This document shows positions 1 through 6,037 of a stretch of DNA of 7,474 bases, one piece after another. The DNA is from an uncultured Lachnospiraceae bacterium (lineage in GTDB: Bacteria > Bacillota > Clostridia > Lachnospirales > Lachnospiraceae), in contig CAJTOV010000171.1 of NCBI GenBank assembly GCA_910577765.1, positions 1-7,474 of the forward strand. Reading direction: 5' to 3'. The position numbers and the translations under genes were made by a program. The notes under the pieces were generated by a model. The model saw only the letters and a list, made by a program, of their open reading frames with translations, ran no database searches and was not told the origin of the DNA. Positions within the stretch are counted from its first letter, which is position 1, and the number at the start of each line of letters is the position of its first letter.

Positions 1-518
1 CGGAAGGGGTTACGGAGCAGGATGCCAAGATCGCCGGAATCGCCCATGACCGGGGCAAGGGCATGATCATTGCCGTCAATAAGTGGGATGCCATCCAGAA
101 GGATGACAAGACCATCTACCAGTTCACAAACCGCATCCGGGAGACCTTGTCCTTCATGCCTTACGCGGAGCTGGTTTTCATCTCCGCAGTCACGGGCCAG
201 CGGCTGAACCGGCTCTTTGAGCTTATTGACATGGTCCGGGAGAACCAGACCCTGCGGATTGCCACCGGAGTTCTCAACGAGATCATGACCGAGGCCGTAG
301 CCCTCCAGCAGCCGCCTTCAGACAAGGGCCGGCGGCTGAAACTGTTTTATATGACCCAGGTGGCCGTGAAGCCGCCTGCCTTTGTGATTTTTGTAAATGA
401 CAAGGAACTGATGCATTTTTCCTATGTGCGTTATCTGGAAAACCGCATCCGTGAAGCATTTGGTTTCCGCGGAACGGCGCTGAAATTTCTCATCCGTGAG
501 CGTTCCGGAAAGGAGTAG
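1..518 (+). CDS. der: Ribosome biogenesis GTPase Der (EngA), C-terminal part only
   Basis: The 5' part of this gene lies outside the window. The frame is open from base 3 and gives 171 residues, against about 440 for full-length Der. Der is a tandem-GTPase protein that binds the 50S subunit and is needed for late ribosome assembly in the cytoplasm. Visible are the tail of the second GTPase domain (EGVTEQD just after where the switch II region would be), the G4 motif NKWD at 78-89, and a G5-like FISAVTG. The C-terminal KH-like domain follows (from about GVLNEIM to FLIRERSGKE), including the family-typical KPPAFVIFVND and YLENRIREAFGF segments. The last codons, AAG GAG TAG, double as the ribosome binding site for plsY, which starts two bases after the stop. 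Identification is secure; only the N-terminal half is unseen. Confidence 0.95.
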   Translation, partial: EGVTEQDAKIAGIAHDRGKGMIIAVNKWDAIQKDDKTIYQFTNRIRETLSFMPYAELVFISAVTGQRLNRLFELIDMVRENQTLRIATGVLNEIMTEAVALQQPPSDKGRRLKLFYMTQVAVKPPAFVIFVNDKELMHFSYVRYLENRIREAFGFRGTALKFLIRERSGKE

Positions 519-520
519 GG

Positions 521-1159
521 ATGGAGCGAATCCTCTGCCTGGCTATGGGCTACTGTTTCGGTCTGTGTCAGACCGGTTATTTCTATGGGAAAATGCACCA
601 GATGGATATCCGCAACTACGGAAGCGGCAATTCCGGCAGCACCAATGTACTGCGGGTCATGGGAGTGAAGGCGGGGCTCATCGTCTTCATCGGGGACTGT
701 TCCAAGATGATCCTGGCCTGCCTGGTGACCCGGTATCTGTTCCGGGCCCAGCCGGACCTGGTGTACCTGTATCTGCTGTACACCGGTTTCGGCGTGATCC
801 TGGGACACAATTTCCCCTTCTTCATGGGCTTTAAGGGAGGCAAGGGAATCGCCGCCTCCGCCGGGCTTCTGGCTGCCACAGACTGGCGGGTCATGCTGGT
901 GTGTCTGGCTGTATTCGCAGGGGTGGTGGCCGCGACCCGGTATGTATCCCTGGGCTCCATTCTGGTGATGGTGATCTTTATGTTCTGGATGCTTTTCTTT
1001 GGGTACCGGGGAGACTATGGCCTCCGGGCGGGTGTCCTTCCGGAATTTTCCGCCGTGGCCCTGGTCATCGGCGGTATGGGCATCTGGCGCCACCGCAGCA
1101 ATATCAAACGGCTGTTAAGCGGAACGGAGAATAAAATCGGAGCAAAGAAGAAGGAGTAG
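521..1159 (+). CDS. plsY: Acyl-phosphate:glycerol-3-phosphate acyltransferase PlsY
   Basis: An integral membrane enzyme that transfers an acyl chain from acyl phosphate (made by PlsX) to sn-glycerol-3-phosphate, giving lysophosphatidic acid, the first step of phospholipid synthesis. The 212-residue length fits the family. The known motifs are visible: DIRNYGSGNSGSTN at about residues 29-42 (glycine-rich, substrate-binding), GHNFPFFMGFKGGKGIAAS in the middle (phosphate-binding loop region), and a C-terminal RHRSNIKRLLSGTE. The remainder is hydrophobic and fits about five membrane segments. The usual N-terminal SIPxG motif is replaced by CQTGYFYG, a variant I recall from clostridial PlsY. The ATG is set by AAGGAG at 510-515, inside the der stop region. 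gpsA follows directly, so the enzyme sits beside the gene that makes its acceptor substrate. Confidence 0.95.
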   Translation: MERILCLAMGYCFGLCQTGYFYGKMHQMDIRNYGSGNSGSTNVLRVMGVKAGLIVFIGDCSKMILACLVTRYLFRAQPDLVYLYLLYTGFGVILGHNFPFFMGFKGGKGIAASAGLLAATDWRVMLVCLAVFAGVVAATRYVSLGSILVMVIFMFWMLFFGYRGDYGLRAGVLPEFSAVALVIGGMGIWRHRSNIKRLLSGTENKIGAKKKE

Positions 1160-1163
1160 CAGT

Positions 1164-2174
1164 ATGGCAAATATCAGTATCATCGGTGCCGGCACCTGGG
1201 GCATGTCCCTGGCCAGCATGCTTTATAAAGGCGGACACCAGGTAGCCGTGTGGTCTGCCCTGGCGGAGGAAATCCGTTCCATGGAAAAGACCCGCCAGGT
1301 AAAGAATCTGCCGGACCTTATGCTGCCGGAGGATATGGTGCTGACCACCAGCCTGGAAGAAGCTATGTCCGGCAGAGACATTCTGGTCATGGCGGTGCCC
1401 TCCATTTATGTGCGGCAGACGGCAAAGGCCATGGCTCCCCACTGCCGGTTCGGCCAGCTGATTGTCAATGTGGCCAAAGGAATCGAGGAAGCTACCCTGA
1501 TGACTCTGTCAGCCATTCTGGAGGAAGAGCTTCCCGAGGCCAATGTGGCAGTGCTGTCCGGGCCCAGCCATGCGGAGGAGGTGAGCCGCGGCCTGCCTAC
1601 CACCTGCGTGGTGGGAGCCAGGGATGAACGGACGGCGGTTTACATCCAGAACCAGTTTATGAGTCCTGTGTTCCGGGTTTACACCAGCCCGGATATTCTG
1701 GGCATCGAGATCGGCGGGGCACTGAAAAATGTCATTGCCCTGGCAGCAGGAATTGCCGACGGCCTGGGCTACGGGGACAATACCAAGGCAGCCCTGATCA
1801 CCCGCGGGATCTACGAGATCACTGCCCTGGGCACTGCCCTGGGCGGGAAGCAGCAGACCTTTGGGGGACTGTCGGGTATCGGTGACCTGATTGTCACCTG
1901 CGCCAGCATGCACAGCCGGAACCGGCGGGCAGGCATCCTGATCGGAAAGGGATATTCCATGGAGGAGGCCATGGCGGAAGTGAAGATGGTGGTGGAGGGG
2001 GTATACTCTGCCAGAGCCGGATACGGGCTTGCCAGAAAGTACGGCATCCAGATGCCTATTGTTGAGGAAGTCTGCCAGGTGCTTTTTGAAGGAAAGCCGG
2101 CAAAAGAGGCAGTGCAGGATCTGATGCTCCGGGATAAAAAGATTGAAAGCTCCTCGCTGCCGTGGCAGGAGTAG
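1164..2174 (+). CDS. gpsA: Glycerol-3-phosphate dehydrogenase [NAD(P)+]
   Basis: A cytoplasmic enzyme that reduces dihydroxyacetone phosphate to sn-glycerol-3-phosphate, the backbone for phospholipids and the substrate of PlsY upstream. The 336 residues match the family. Visible are the N-terminal Rossmann motif GAGTWG (residues 8-13), NVAKGIE with the conserved lysine at 105, VLSGPSHAEE, the catalytic lysine K188 in GGALKNVIALAAGI, then GLGYGDNTKAALITRG and GLSGIGDLIVTC of the C-terminal helical domain, and the closing segment MPIVEEVCQVLF. All key residues are present. Translation starts at ATG with AAGGAG at 1151-1156, again formed by the last codons of the preceding gene. The plsY-gpsA gap is only four bases, so translational coupling is likely. 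Confidence 0.96.
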   Translation: MANISIIGAGTWGMSLASMLYKGGHQVAVWSALAEEIRSMEKTRQVKNLPDLMLPEDMVLTTSLEEAMSGRDILVMAVPSIYVRQTAKAMAPHCRFGQLIVNVAKGIEEATLMTLSAILEEELPEANVAVLSGPSHAEEVSRGLPTTCVVGARDERTAVYIQNQFMSPVFRVYTSPDILGIEIGGALKNVIALAAGIADGLGYGDNTKAALITRGIYEITALGTALGGKQQTFGGLSGIGDLIVTCASMHSRNRRAGILIGKGYSMEEAMAEVKMVVEGVYSARAGYGLARKYGIQMPIVEEVCQVLFEGKPAKEAVQDLMLRDKKIESSSLPWQE

Positions 2175-2207
2175 CCGGTGCCGGGACAGAATAAGGGGCG
2201 CAAAATG
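2167..2207 (+). promoter_or_regulatory. Two competing translation starts for the acyltransferase gene
   Basis: Two starts in one frame are each served by a plausible Shine-Dalgarno sequence. The GTG at 2178 has AGGAG at 2167-2171, overlapping the gpsA stop codon just as in the two upstream junctions. The ATG at 2205 has TAAGGGG at 2192-2198. The ATG product begins MKRRKRW and runs straight into a hydrophobic segment; the GTG product adds nine residues. I prefer the ATG because ATG is the more frequent start and the N-terminus is compact, but the GTG cannot be excluded. Confidence 0.5.
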
Positions 2208-3821
2208 AAAAGAAGAAAAAGATGGCTGTCCCTGCTGGCAGGCGTATGTCTGGCCGCAGGGGCAGAGCTGGCCTTTGCCTGGTATGGGGCAGGCCGGGGA
2301 TATGGACAGGAGGACCGGGGAACTGCCCTGGAGCCTTCTTCGGTCCTGGATTATGAAATTGCAGATGGCCGTTTCCGGGCGGCAGGAGATGTGCCGATGA
2401 TTCTGTTCCAGACGGAGCAGAGTCCTGGGCACATTCATTTTGCCTTCCGGGAGCCTCTGGAGAAGGATACGGTGGTGGTGCTTTACTACCAGGAGGACCC
2501 TGCTGCCCATTTTGACCGGTTCAGCCGGAAGGAACGGTATATGATGGAAGGAACCCGGGAGGCGGCCCTGACGGTGCCTGCCGGGGATTTCCACAGCTTC
2601 CGGCTGGAGATCCGGGGGGATTTTGTCCCGGAAGCGGTCCGGGTGGTTCCGGCTGTGGAGGCCAGGGCAGTCACTGCCGGTATGGTACTGGGGCAGGTAA
2701 AGTGGCTGCGGGCATGTATGATGGCGGTGTTTCTGGCCGGCGGACTGTGGCTGTGGAGCGGGGAAAAGAAAAAGACCGGCCAGGACCAAAGCCGCCGGGT
2801 CTGGCTGGATCTGATCCGGTGTCTGGCAGCATTTCTGGTGATTGTGGTCCATGTGGCGGAACCGGCGGTGCTGATACTGCCCCAGGGGACCCGGCTGCAT
2901 CTGGCGGCCAGGGCCATTTCCCTGGGGGCTTTGACCTGCAACCTTTTGTTTGTGCTGATCAGCGGCGCCCTGCTTCTGCCCTGGCGGCAGGAAACCGTGG
3001 GGGAGTTTGTCCGGAAGCGGCTTATGGGGGTGGTGCTTCCCCTGGCTGTGTATGCCTGGTTCTATGTGGCAGGCATGTGCATCACCCGGACCGGGGCAGG
3101 TACCTGGGTCTGGTATTATCTGCGGATGGTGACAGGCGGCACCCTGGTGGAGGCGCCCCATCTGTGGCTGGTGTATGTGCTGGCAGGGCTGTATCTGCTG
3201 GTGATCCCGTTCCGGTATATGCTGCGGGACCTGCCGGAACGGCTGGAAAAGCTGCTGTTTGTCCTGATTCTGGCTCTGCTGGGGGTCCGCACCGCCTCCT
3301 TCTGGTCCGGACAGATGGTGGGGGTAAGCTGCTTTCTGGGGGACTGGCCGGGGATCTTCCTGCTGGGGTATCTGCTGACCCGGGACTGGATGCGCCGGTA
3401 TGACCGGCTGCTGGCCGCCGGCGGAGCAGCGGCTTTTGGGGTGGCTTTCTGGATGCAGGGGGCACGGGCGGATTACAAGCAGATTGTCTGCAACCAGTCG
3501 GTTCTCATGACCTTTATGTCCATGGCAGTATTTGTAACCGGGCTGCGGATGGAACCGCGGCTGGCTCCTCTGGGGCGGCTGCTGGCTTTTGGCAGCAGGT
3601 ACAGCTATTCGGTGCTTCTGGTCCACTGGTTTGTCCTGGGGAACTTTATCTACAACGGATGGATGTCTTCCCGGATGCCTGGGGCAGTGCAGCTTACGGT
3701 TCCGGTTTTCGTGTGTCTGGTTCTGTCTCTGGGGATCGGGGCAGTAACGGACCATATGGTGGTGAAGGTGCTGGAAGCGGGAATCCGCCGGGGTCTGCCG
3801 GTGCAGCGTCCCAGGGAATGA
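2205..3821 (+). CDS. Membrane acyltransferase (acyltransferase-3 / WecH-like) with N-terminal extracytoplasmic domain
   Basis: 538 residues from the ATG at 2205, or 547 from an in-frame GTG at 2178. The order is: basic N-terminus plus membrane segment (about residues 8-27), a roughly 135-residue polar domain, probably outside the membrane and beta-rich, a second membrane segment (about 167-184), then a polytopic acyltransferase-3 domain (about 197 to the end). That domain opens with WLDLIRCLAAFLVIVVH, carrying D202, R205 and H216, the usual conserved positions, and continues with a CNLLFVLISGALLL segment typical of WecH-type surface-polysaccharide O-acyltransferases. Family members move acetyl or other acyl groups from cytoplasmic donors to sugars or lipids across the membrane. 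The acceptor here is unknown. Position just after plsY-gpsA suggests cotranscription but does not prove a phospholipid role. The N-terminal domain is not one I recognise; it could bind the acceptor glycan. Confidence 0.8.
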   Translation: MKRRKRWLSLLAGVCLAAGAELAFAWYGAGRGYGQEDRGTALEPSSVLDYEIADGRFRAAGDVPMILFQTEQSPGHIHFAFREPLEKDTVVVLYYQEDPAAHFDRFSRKERYMMEGTREAALTVPAGDFHSFRLEIRGDFVPEAVRVVPAVEARAVTAGMVLGQVKWLRACMMAVFLAGGLWLWSGEKKKTGQDQSRRVWLDLIRCLAAFLVIVVHVAEPAVLILPQGTRLHLAARAISLGALTCNLLFVLISGALLLPWRQETVGEFVRKRLMGVVLPLAVYAWFYVAGMCITRTGAGTWVWYYLRMVTGGTLVEAPHLWLVYVLAGLYLLVIPFRYMLRDLPERLEKLLFVLILALLGVRTASFWSGQMVGVSCFLGDWPGIFLLGYLLTRDWMRRYDRLLAAGGAAAFGVAFWMQGARADYKQIVCNQSVLMTFMSMAVFVTGLRMEPRLAPLGRLLAFGSRYSYSVLLVHWFVLGNFIYNGWMSSRMPGAVQLTVPVFVCLVLSLGIGAVTDHMVVKVLEAGIRRGLPVQRPRE

Positions 3822-3825
3822 AGCG

Positions 3826-3878
3826 GTCACCGGTTAAGAAAAATGTAAGACAACGTAAGCCGGCGGTGACTTGTTTTT
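3826..3878 (+). terminator. Probable intrinsic terminator of the der-plsY-gpsA-acyltransferase operon
   Basis: Five bases after the acyltransferase stop, GTCACCG (3826-3832) is perfectly complementary to CGGTGAC (3864-3870), which is followed at once by TTGTTTTT. An alternative pairing of CCGGTT with AGCCGG inside the loop could extend the stem with a bulge. The loop is long (31 bases), which weakens the call. The T-tract doubles as the -35 element of the next promoter. Confidence 0.5.
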
Positions 3879-3898
3879 CCATTTCTGGTGAATATAAT
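3871..3898 (+). promoter_or_regulatory. Predicted sigma-A promoter for the GH-A-like gene
   Basis: TTGTTT at 3871-3876 and a perfect TATAAT at 3893-3898 with a 16-base spacer. Transcription would begin near 3905, giving a leader of about 90 bases. The -35 overlaps the T-tract of the upstream terminator. This suggests the downstream gene is an independent unit. Confidence 0.6.
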
Positions 3899-3904
3899 AG
3901 AGGG

Positions 3905-3996
3905 GTAGCCGGTTCGCGTGTTCCGGCAAAGCCGGGCTGTATTGCCGGCAGGGCGGAGTGGTTGCGTATTGAGACATCAGAAGGAGGCTTAAGCAT
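3905..3996 (+). promoter_or_regulatory. Structured 5' leader of the GH-A-like gene
   Basis: The leader carries four alternating arms: GCCGG (3908-3912), CCGGC (3923-3927), GCCGG (3931-3935) and CCGGC (3945-3949). Arm 2 can pair with arm 1 or with arm 3 (the latter a tight hairpin with an AAA loop), and arm 3 can also pair with arm 4, so folds are mutually exclusive. No known riboswitch consensus is satisfied. A strong ribosome binding site, AAGGAGG, lies at 3981-3987, nine bases before the ATG and outside these arms. Confidence 0.4.
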
Positions 3997-5742
3997 ATGA
4001 AACAGAGAACATTAACCGGGCTGGCAGTATTTGCACTGGCGGCAGCTGTCCTGTCCGGAATCGGGAATATAGAGAGCCGGGCAGATGTTGTGCCGGCAGT
4101 GGCAAAAGAGACTGGGTCGGCAGAGCCGGTGAAGCCGGCGCCTGCGGAATTTGCCCATATTACGTCCTGCGCCATCGGCGGGGACGGGCAGATTGCGGTG
4201 GACGGCGTGATGGAGGGTTCCTGGTCGGACCCGGCTTTTTACGATAATTATCTGTATCTGTTTGAGCTGAAGCCTTATGAGGATGATCTGACGGGCAGGA
4301 GTGATTATATCGGGTGGATTACCAAAGGGGATGCTCTTTCCTTCCGGGTTCCCCTGAATCTGGGAACGGAGGAGGACCGGCTGTATTCCAAGTTTGTGGT
4401 GGCAGTGTTTGACGGGGAGCAGTATACCCAGGTCAGCAATACGGCCTATGTGACCAACCCGGAGGCTGTGGCGAAGAACCGGGATGCATACCGGACGGCC
4501 CAGAACAAGAAGGGACTGCTGATTGAGACTACACCCGGCATGGTGGCCGACGCCTTTGAACTGGGCGTGAACCATGTCAATGTGAACATTCCTTTTAACC
4601 GGCTTCTCGGTTCCGGCATCGATTACACCTATGATGGGAAAACCTATCACTTCAACAAGGATCTGGTGAGTACCTACGATACGGTGATCCGCCGGATGTC
4701 CGAGAAGAGCATGACCGTCACGGCTATTCTGCTTAACGACTGGAATGACAGTACCCCCCAGCTTCTTTATCCGGGTGTGACGAAGCAGCCGGCAGGAAAG
4801 GCTCTGTATTACGGGTTTAATGCCTCCACGCCGGAAGGATACGAGACCATTAAGGCCATTGCCTCCTTCCTGGCAGAACGTTACGGCAGTATGGCTTCCC
4901 CCTACGGAAAGGTATCCAACTGGGTCATTGGCAATGAGGTCAACAACCAGTACTGGAACTATATGGGGGAGATGGGGCTGGACCAGTATGTGAAGGAATA
5001 TGAGCGGGCCTTCCGTATCTTCTACACGGCCATTAAAAGCACCAACCAGAATGACAGGCTGTTTTTTTCCACGGATTATTACTGGAACTCGGCTTCCCCG
5101 GACGGCCCTTACAGCTATCCGGCCAGGCAGTTTATTGACCGGTTCGCAGACCTGGCCGGGGCAGGAGGGCCCATGGACTGGGGGCTTGCCTACCATCCCT
5201 ATCCGGTGCCTATGACAGAGCCGGAATTCTGGGATGACGACCAGTCCGGCAAGGTTACCGGAGATATCAATACACCGATTCTGAATCTGAAGAATCTCCA
5301 GGTGCTGACAGACCATATGCAGGAGGCACAGATGCGGCAGGCAGACGGTGCGGTGCGCCACATTATTCTGTCGGAGCAGGGCTTTACCTCCACCAGCGCC
5401 ACCCGTGGAGAAGACCAGAACCTGCAGGCAGCGGCCATTGCCTATGCCTACTATATTATTGACAGCAACCCGTATATTGACGCCTTTATTATGAGCCGGC
5501 AGGTGGATGCACCGCCGGAGGTGGCAGCTTCCCAGTCCTACGGACTGTGGAAGTGCGACATGGGGAAACCCAATGATATTGTGCCTACGGTACGCAAAAA
5601 GTCCTGGGAGGTATACAAAAATATTGACATCCGTACCCGCACCCTGGAAACCACCGAGTTTGCCAAGGCCATCATCGGAATCCAGAACTGGAGCGACGTG
5701 ATTCCCAATTTCAAGTGGAAACGGCAGGAAAGCGGACGGTAG
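3997..5742 (+). CDS. Secreted glycoside-hydrolase-like protein (clan GH-A fold, DUF5722-like)
   Basis: 581 residues with a classical signal peptide (MKQR, hydrophobic core, likely cleavage after SRA at residue 29) and no lipobox cysteine, so probably exported and released or loosely wall-associated. After a short proline-rich linker comes a beta-type region (about 50-160), then a region that reads as a (beta/alpha)8 barrel. Two motifs recall clan GH-A: WVIGNEVNNQYWN, with E314 in an Asn-Glu pair as at the end of strand 4 (acid/base), and IILSEQGF, with E460 as at the end of strand 7 (nucleophile). Also present are GLAYHPYPVP, with a histidine as in GH-A strand 6, and an aromatic-rich YYWNSASPDGPYSYP stretch. 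From memory this resembles Pfam DUF5722; no substrate is known to me. It has its own promoter and leader upstream and a palindromic repeat 19 bases after its stop, so it is probably monocistronic. Confidence 0.75.
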   Translation: MKQRTLTGLAVFALAAAVLSGIGNIESRADVVPAVAKETGSAEPVKPAPAEFAHITSCAIGGDGQIAVDGVMEGSWSDPAFYDNYLYLFELKPYEDDLTGRSDYIGWITKGDALSFRVPLNLGTEEDRLYSKFVVAVFDGEQYTQVSNTAYVTNPEAVAKNRDAYRTAQNKKGLLIETTPGMVADAFELGVNHVNVNIPFNRLLGSGIDYTYDGKTYHFNKDLVSTYDTVIRRMSEKSMTVTAILLNDWNDSTPQLLYPGVTKQPAGKALYYGFNASTPEGYETIKAIASFLAERYGSMASPYGKVSNWVIGNEVNNQYWNYMGEMGLDQYVKEYERAFRIFYTAIKSTNQNDRLFFSTDYYWNSASPDGPYSYPARQFIDRFADLAGAGGPMDWGLAYHPYPVPMTEPEFWDDDQSGKVTGDINTPILNLKNLQVLTDHMQEAQMRQADGAVRHIILSEQGFTSTSATRGEDQNLQAAAIAYAYYIIDSNPYIDAFIMSRQVDAPPEVAASQSYGLWKCDMGKPNDIVPTVRKKSWEVYKNIDIRTRTLETTEFAKAIIGIQNWSDVIPNFKWKRQESGR

Positions 5743-5760
5743 ATGGGAGTCAGTGTCCAC

Positions 5761-5828
5761 GGCCCATCGCGTTAGCGGTTCTGAATGGCCGTATGCCGTA
5801 ACAGTTCAAGGGTTATCTGAACGGTTAC
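5761..5828 (+). repeat. Palindromic repeat, copy 1 (inverted relative to copy 2)
   Basis: This 68-base block matches the reverse complement of 7359-7426 without gaps at 61 of 68 positions, including one 27-base exact run (5786-5812). It contains a hairpin: GTAACAGTTCA (5798-5808) against TGAACGGTTAC (5818-5828), ten of eleven positions paired. Longer-range arms surround it: CCCATCG (5763-5769) with CGATGGG (5829-5835), and TCGCGTTAGCGG (5767-5778) with the bulged complement at 5849-5862. It lies 18 bases past the preceding stop codon. No T-tract follows, so it is not a standard terminator. Confidence 0.85.
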
Positions 5829-5868
5829 CGATGGGAAACATTTCTTTACCGCTATAACGCGAAAAAGC

Positions 5869-5897
5869 TTGACAAGATTTTTCAATACAACTATAAT
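5869..5897 (+). promoter_or_regulatory. Consensus sigma-A promoter of livK
   Basis: TTGACA at 5869-5874 and TATAAT at 5892-5897, both perfect hexamers, with the optimal 17-base spacer. Transcription should begin near 5904, about 134 bases before the livK start. Such a promoter is expected to be strong, as suits an abundant substrate-binding protein. It sits just downstream of repeat copy 1; the last structured arm of that region ends at 5862. Confidence 0.85.
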
Positions 5898-5903
5898 TGT
5901 TTT

Positions 5904-6037
5904 CAGCTTAAAGGCTGGGCTTTCCTGTGACGGGAAGCCGATTGTGCATCCCGGGATGATTCCCGGACCGGGCTTTTGCAGCAGGTTCCGGGAAGTACAG
6001 GCGGGAGCACATACCCAGAAAGAGGAGGAAACAATTT
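5904..6037 (+). promoter_or_regulatory. Structured 5' leader of livK with strong ribosome binding site
   Basis: Two clean hairpins are visible: GGCTTTCC (5918-5925) with GGGAAGCC (5932-5939), all eight positions paired with one U-G, and CCGGGA (5951-5956) with TCCCGG (5961-5966) around a TGAT loop. A short run GGGCTTTT follows at 5970-5976, which with the upstream AAGCCG could form a weak attenuator-like stem. I see no T-box, SAM or other riboswitch signature. The ribosome binding site AGGAGG is at 6023-6028, nine bases before the ATG. Confidence 0.5.

Noticed and set aside
1509..3830. A very long open frame on the - strand across gpsA and the acyltransferase gene
   Set aside because: Its translation is rich in His, Pro and Gln with no domain-like pattern, and it is antisense to two well-supported genes. 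It reflects GC-rich codon bias of the + strand genes.
3902..3950. Possible cyclic di-GMP-I riboswitch (GGTAGCCGG and GCAAAGCC strings)
   Set aside because: The two strings are in the wrong order relative to the known consensus and the second conserved half is missing; the resemblance is probably chance.
4012..5760. Long open frame on the - strand covering nearly all of the GH-A-like gene
   Set aside because: It mirrors the coding strand, has no recognisable motifs, and the + strand frame has a signal peptide, strong ribosome binding site and conserved active-site-like motifs.
5895..5914. Possible CodY box next to the livK -10 element
   Set aside because: Only about half of the AATTTTCWGAAAATT consensus matches, too little to claim.
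5904..6037. T-box leader for a branched-chain amino acid transporter
   Set aside because: The conserved T-box sequence and antiterminator are absent and the leader is too short.
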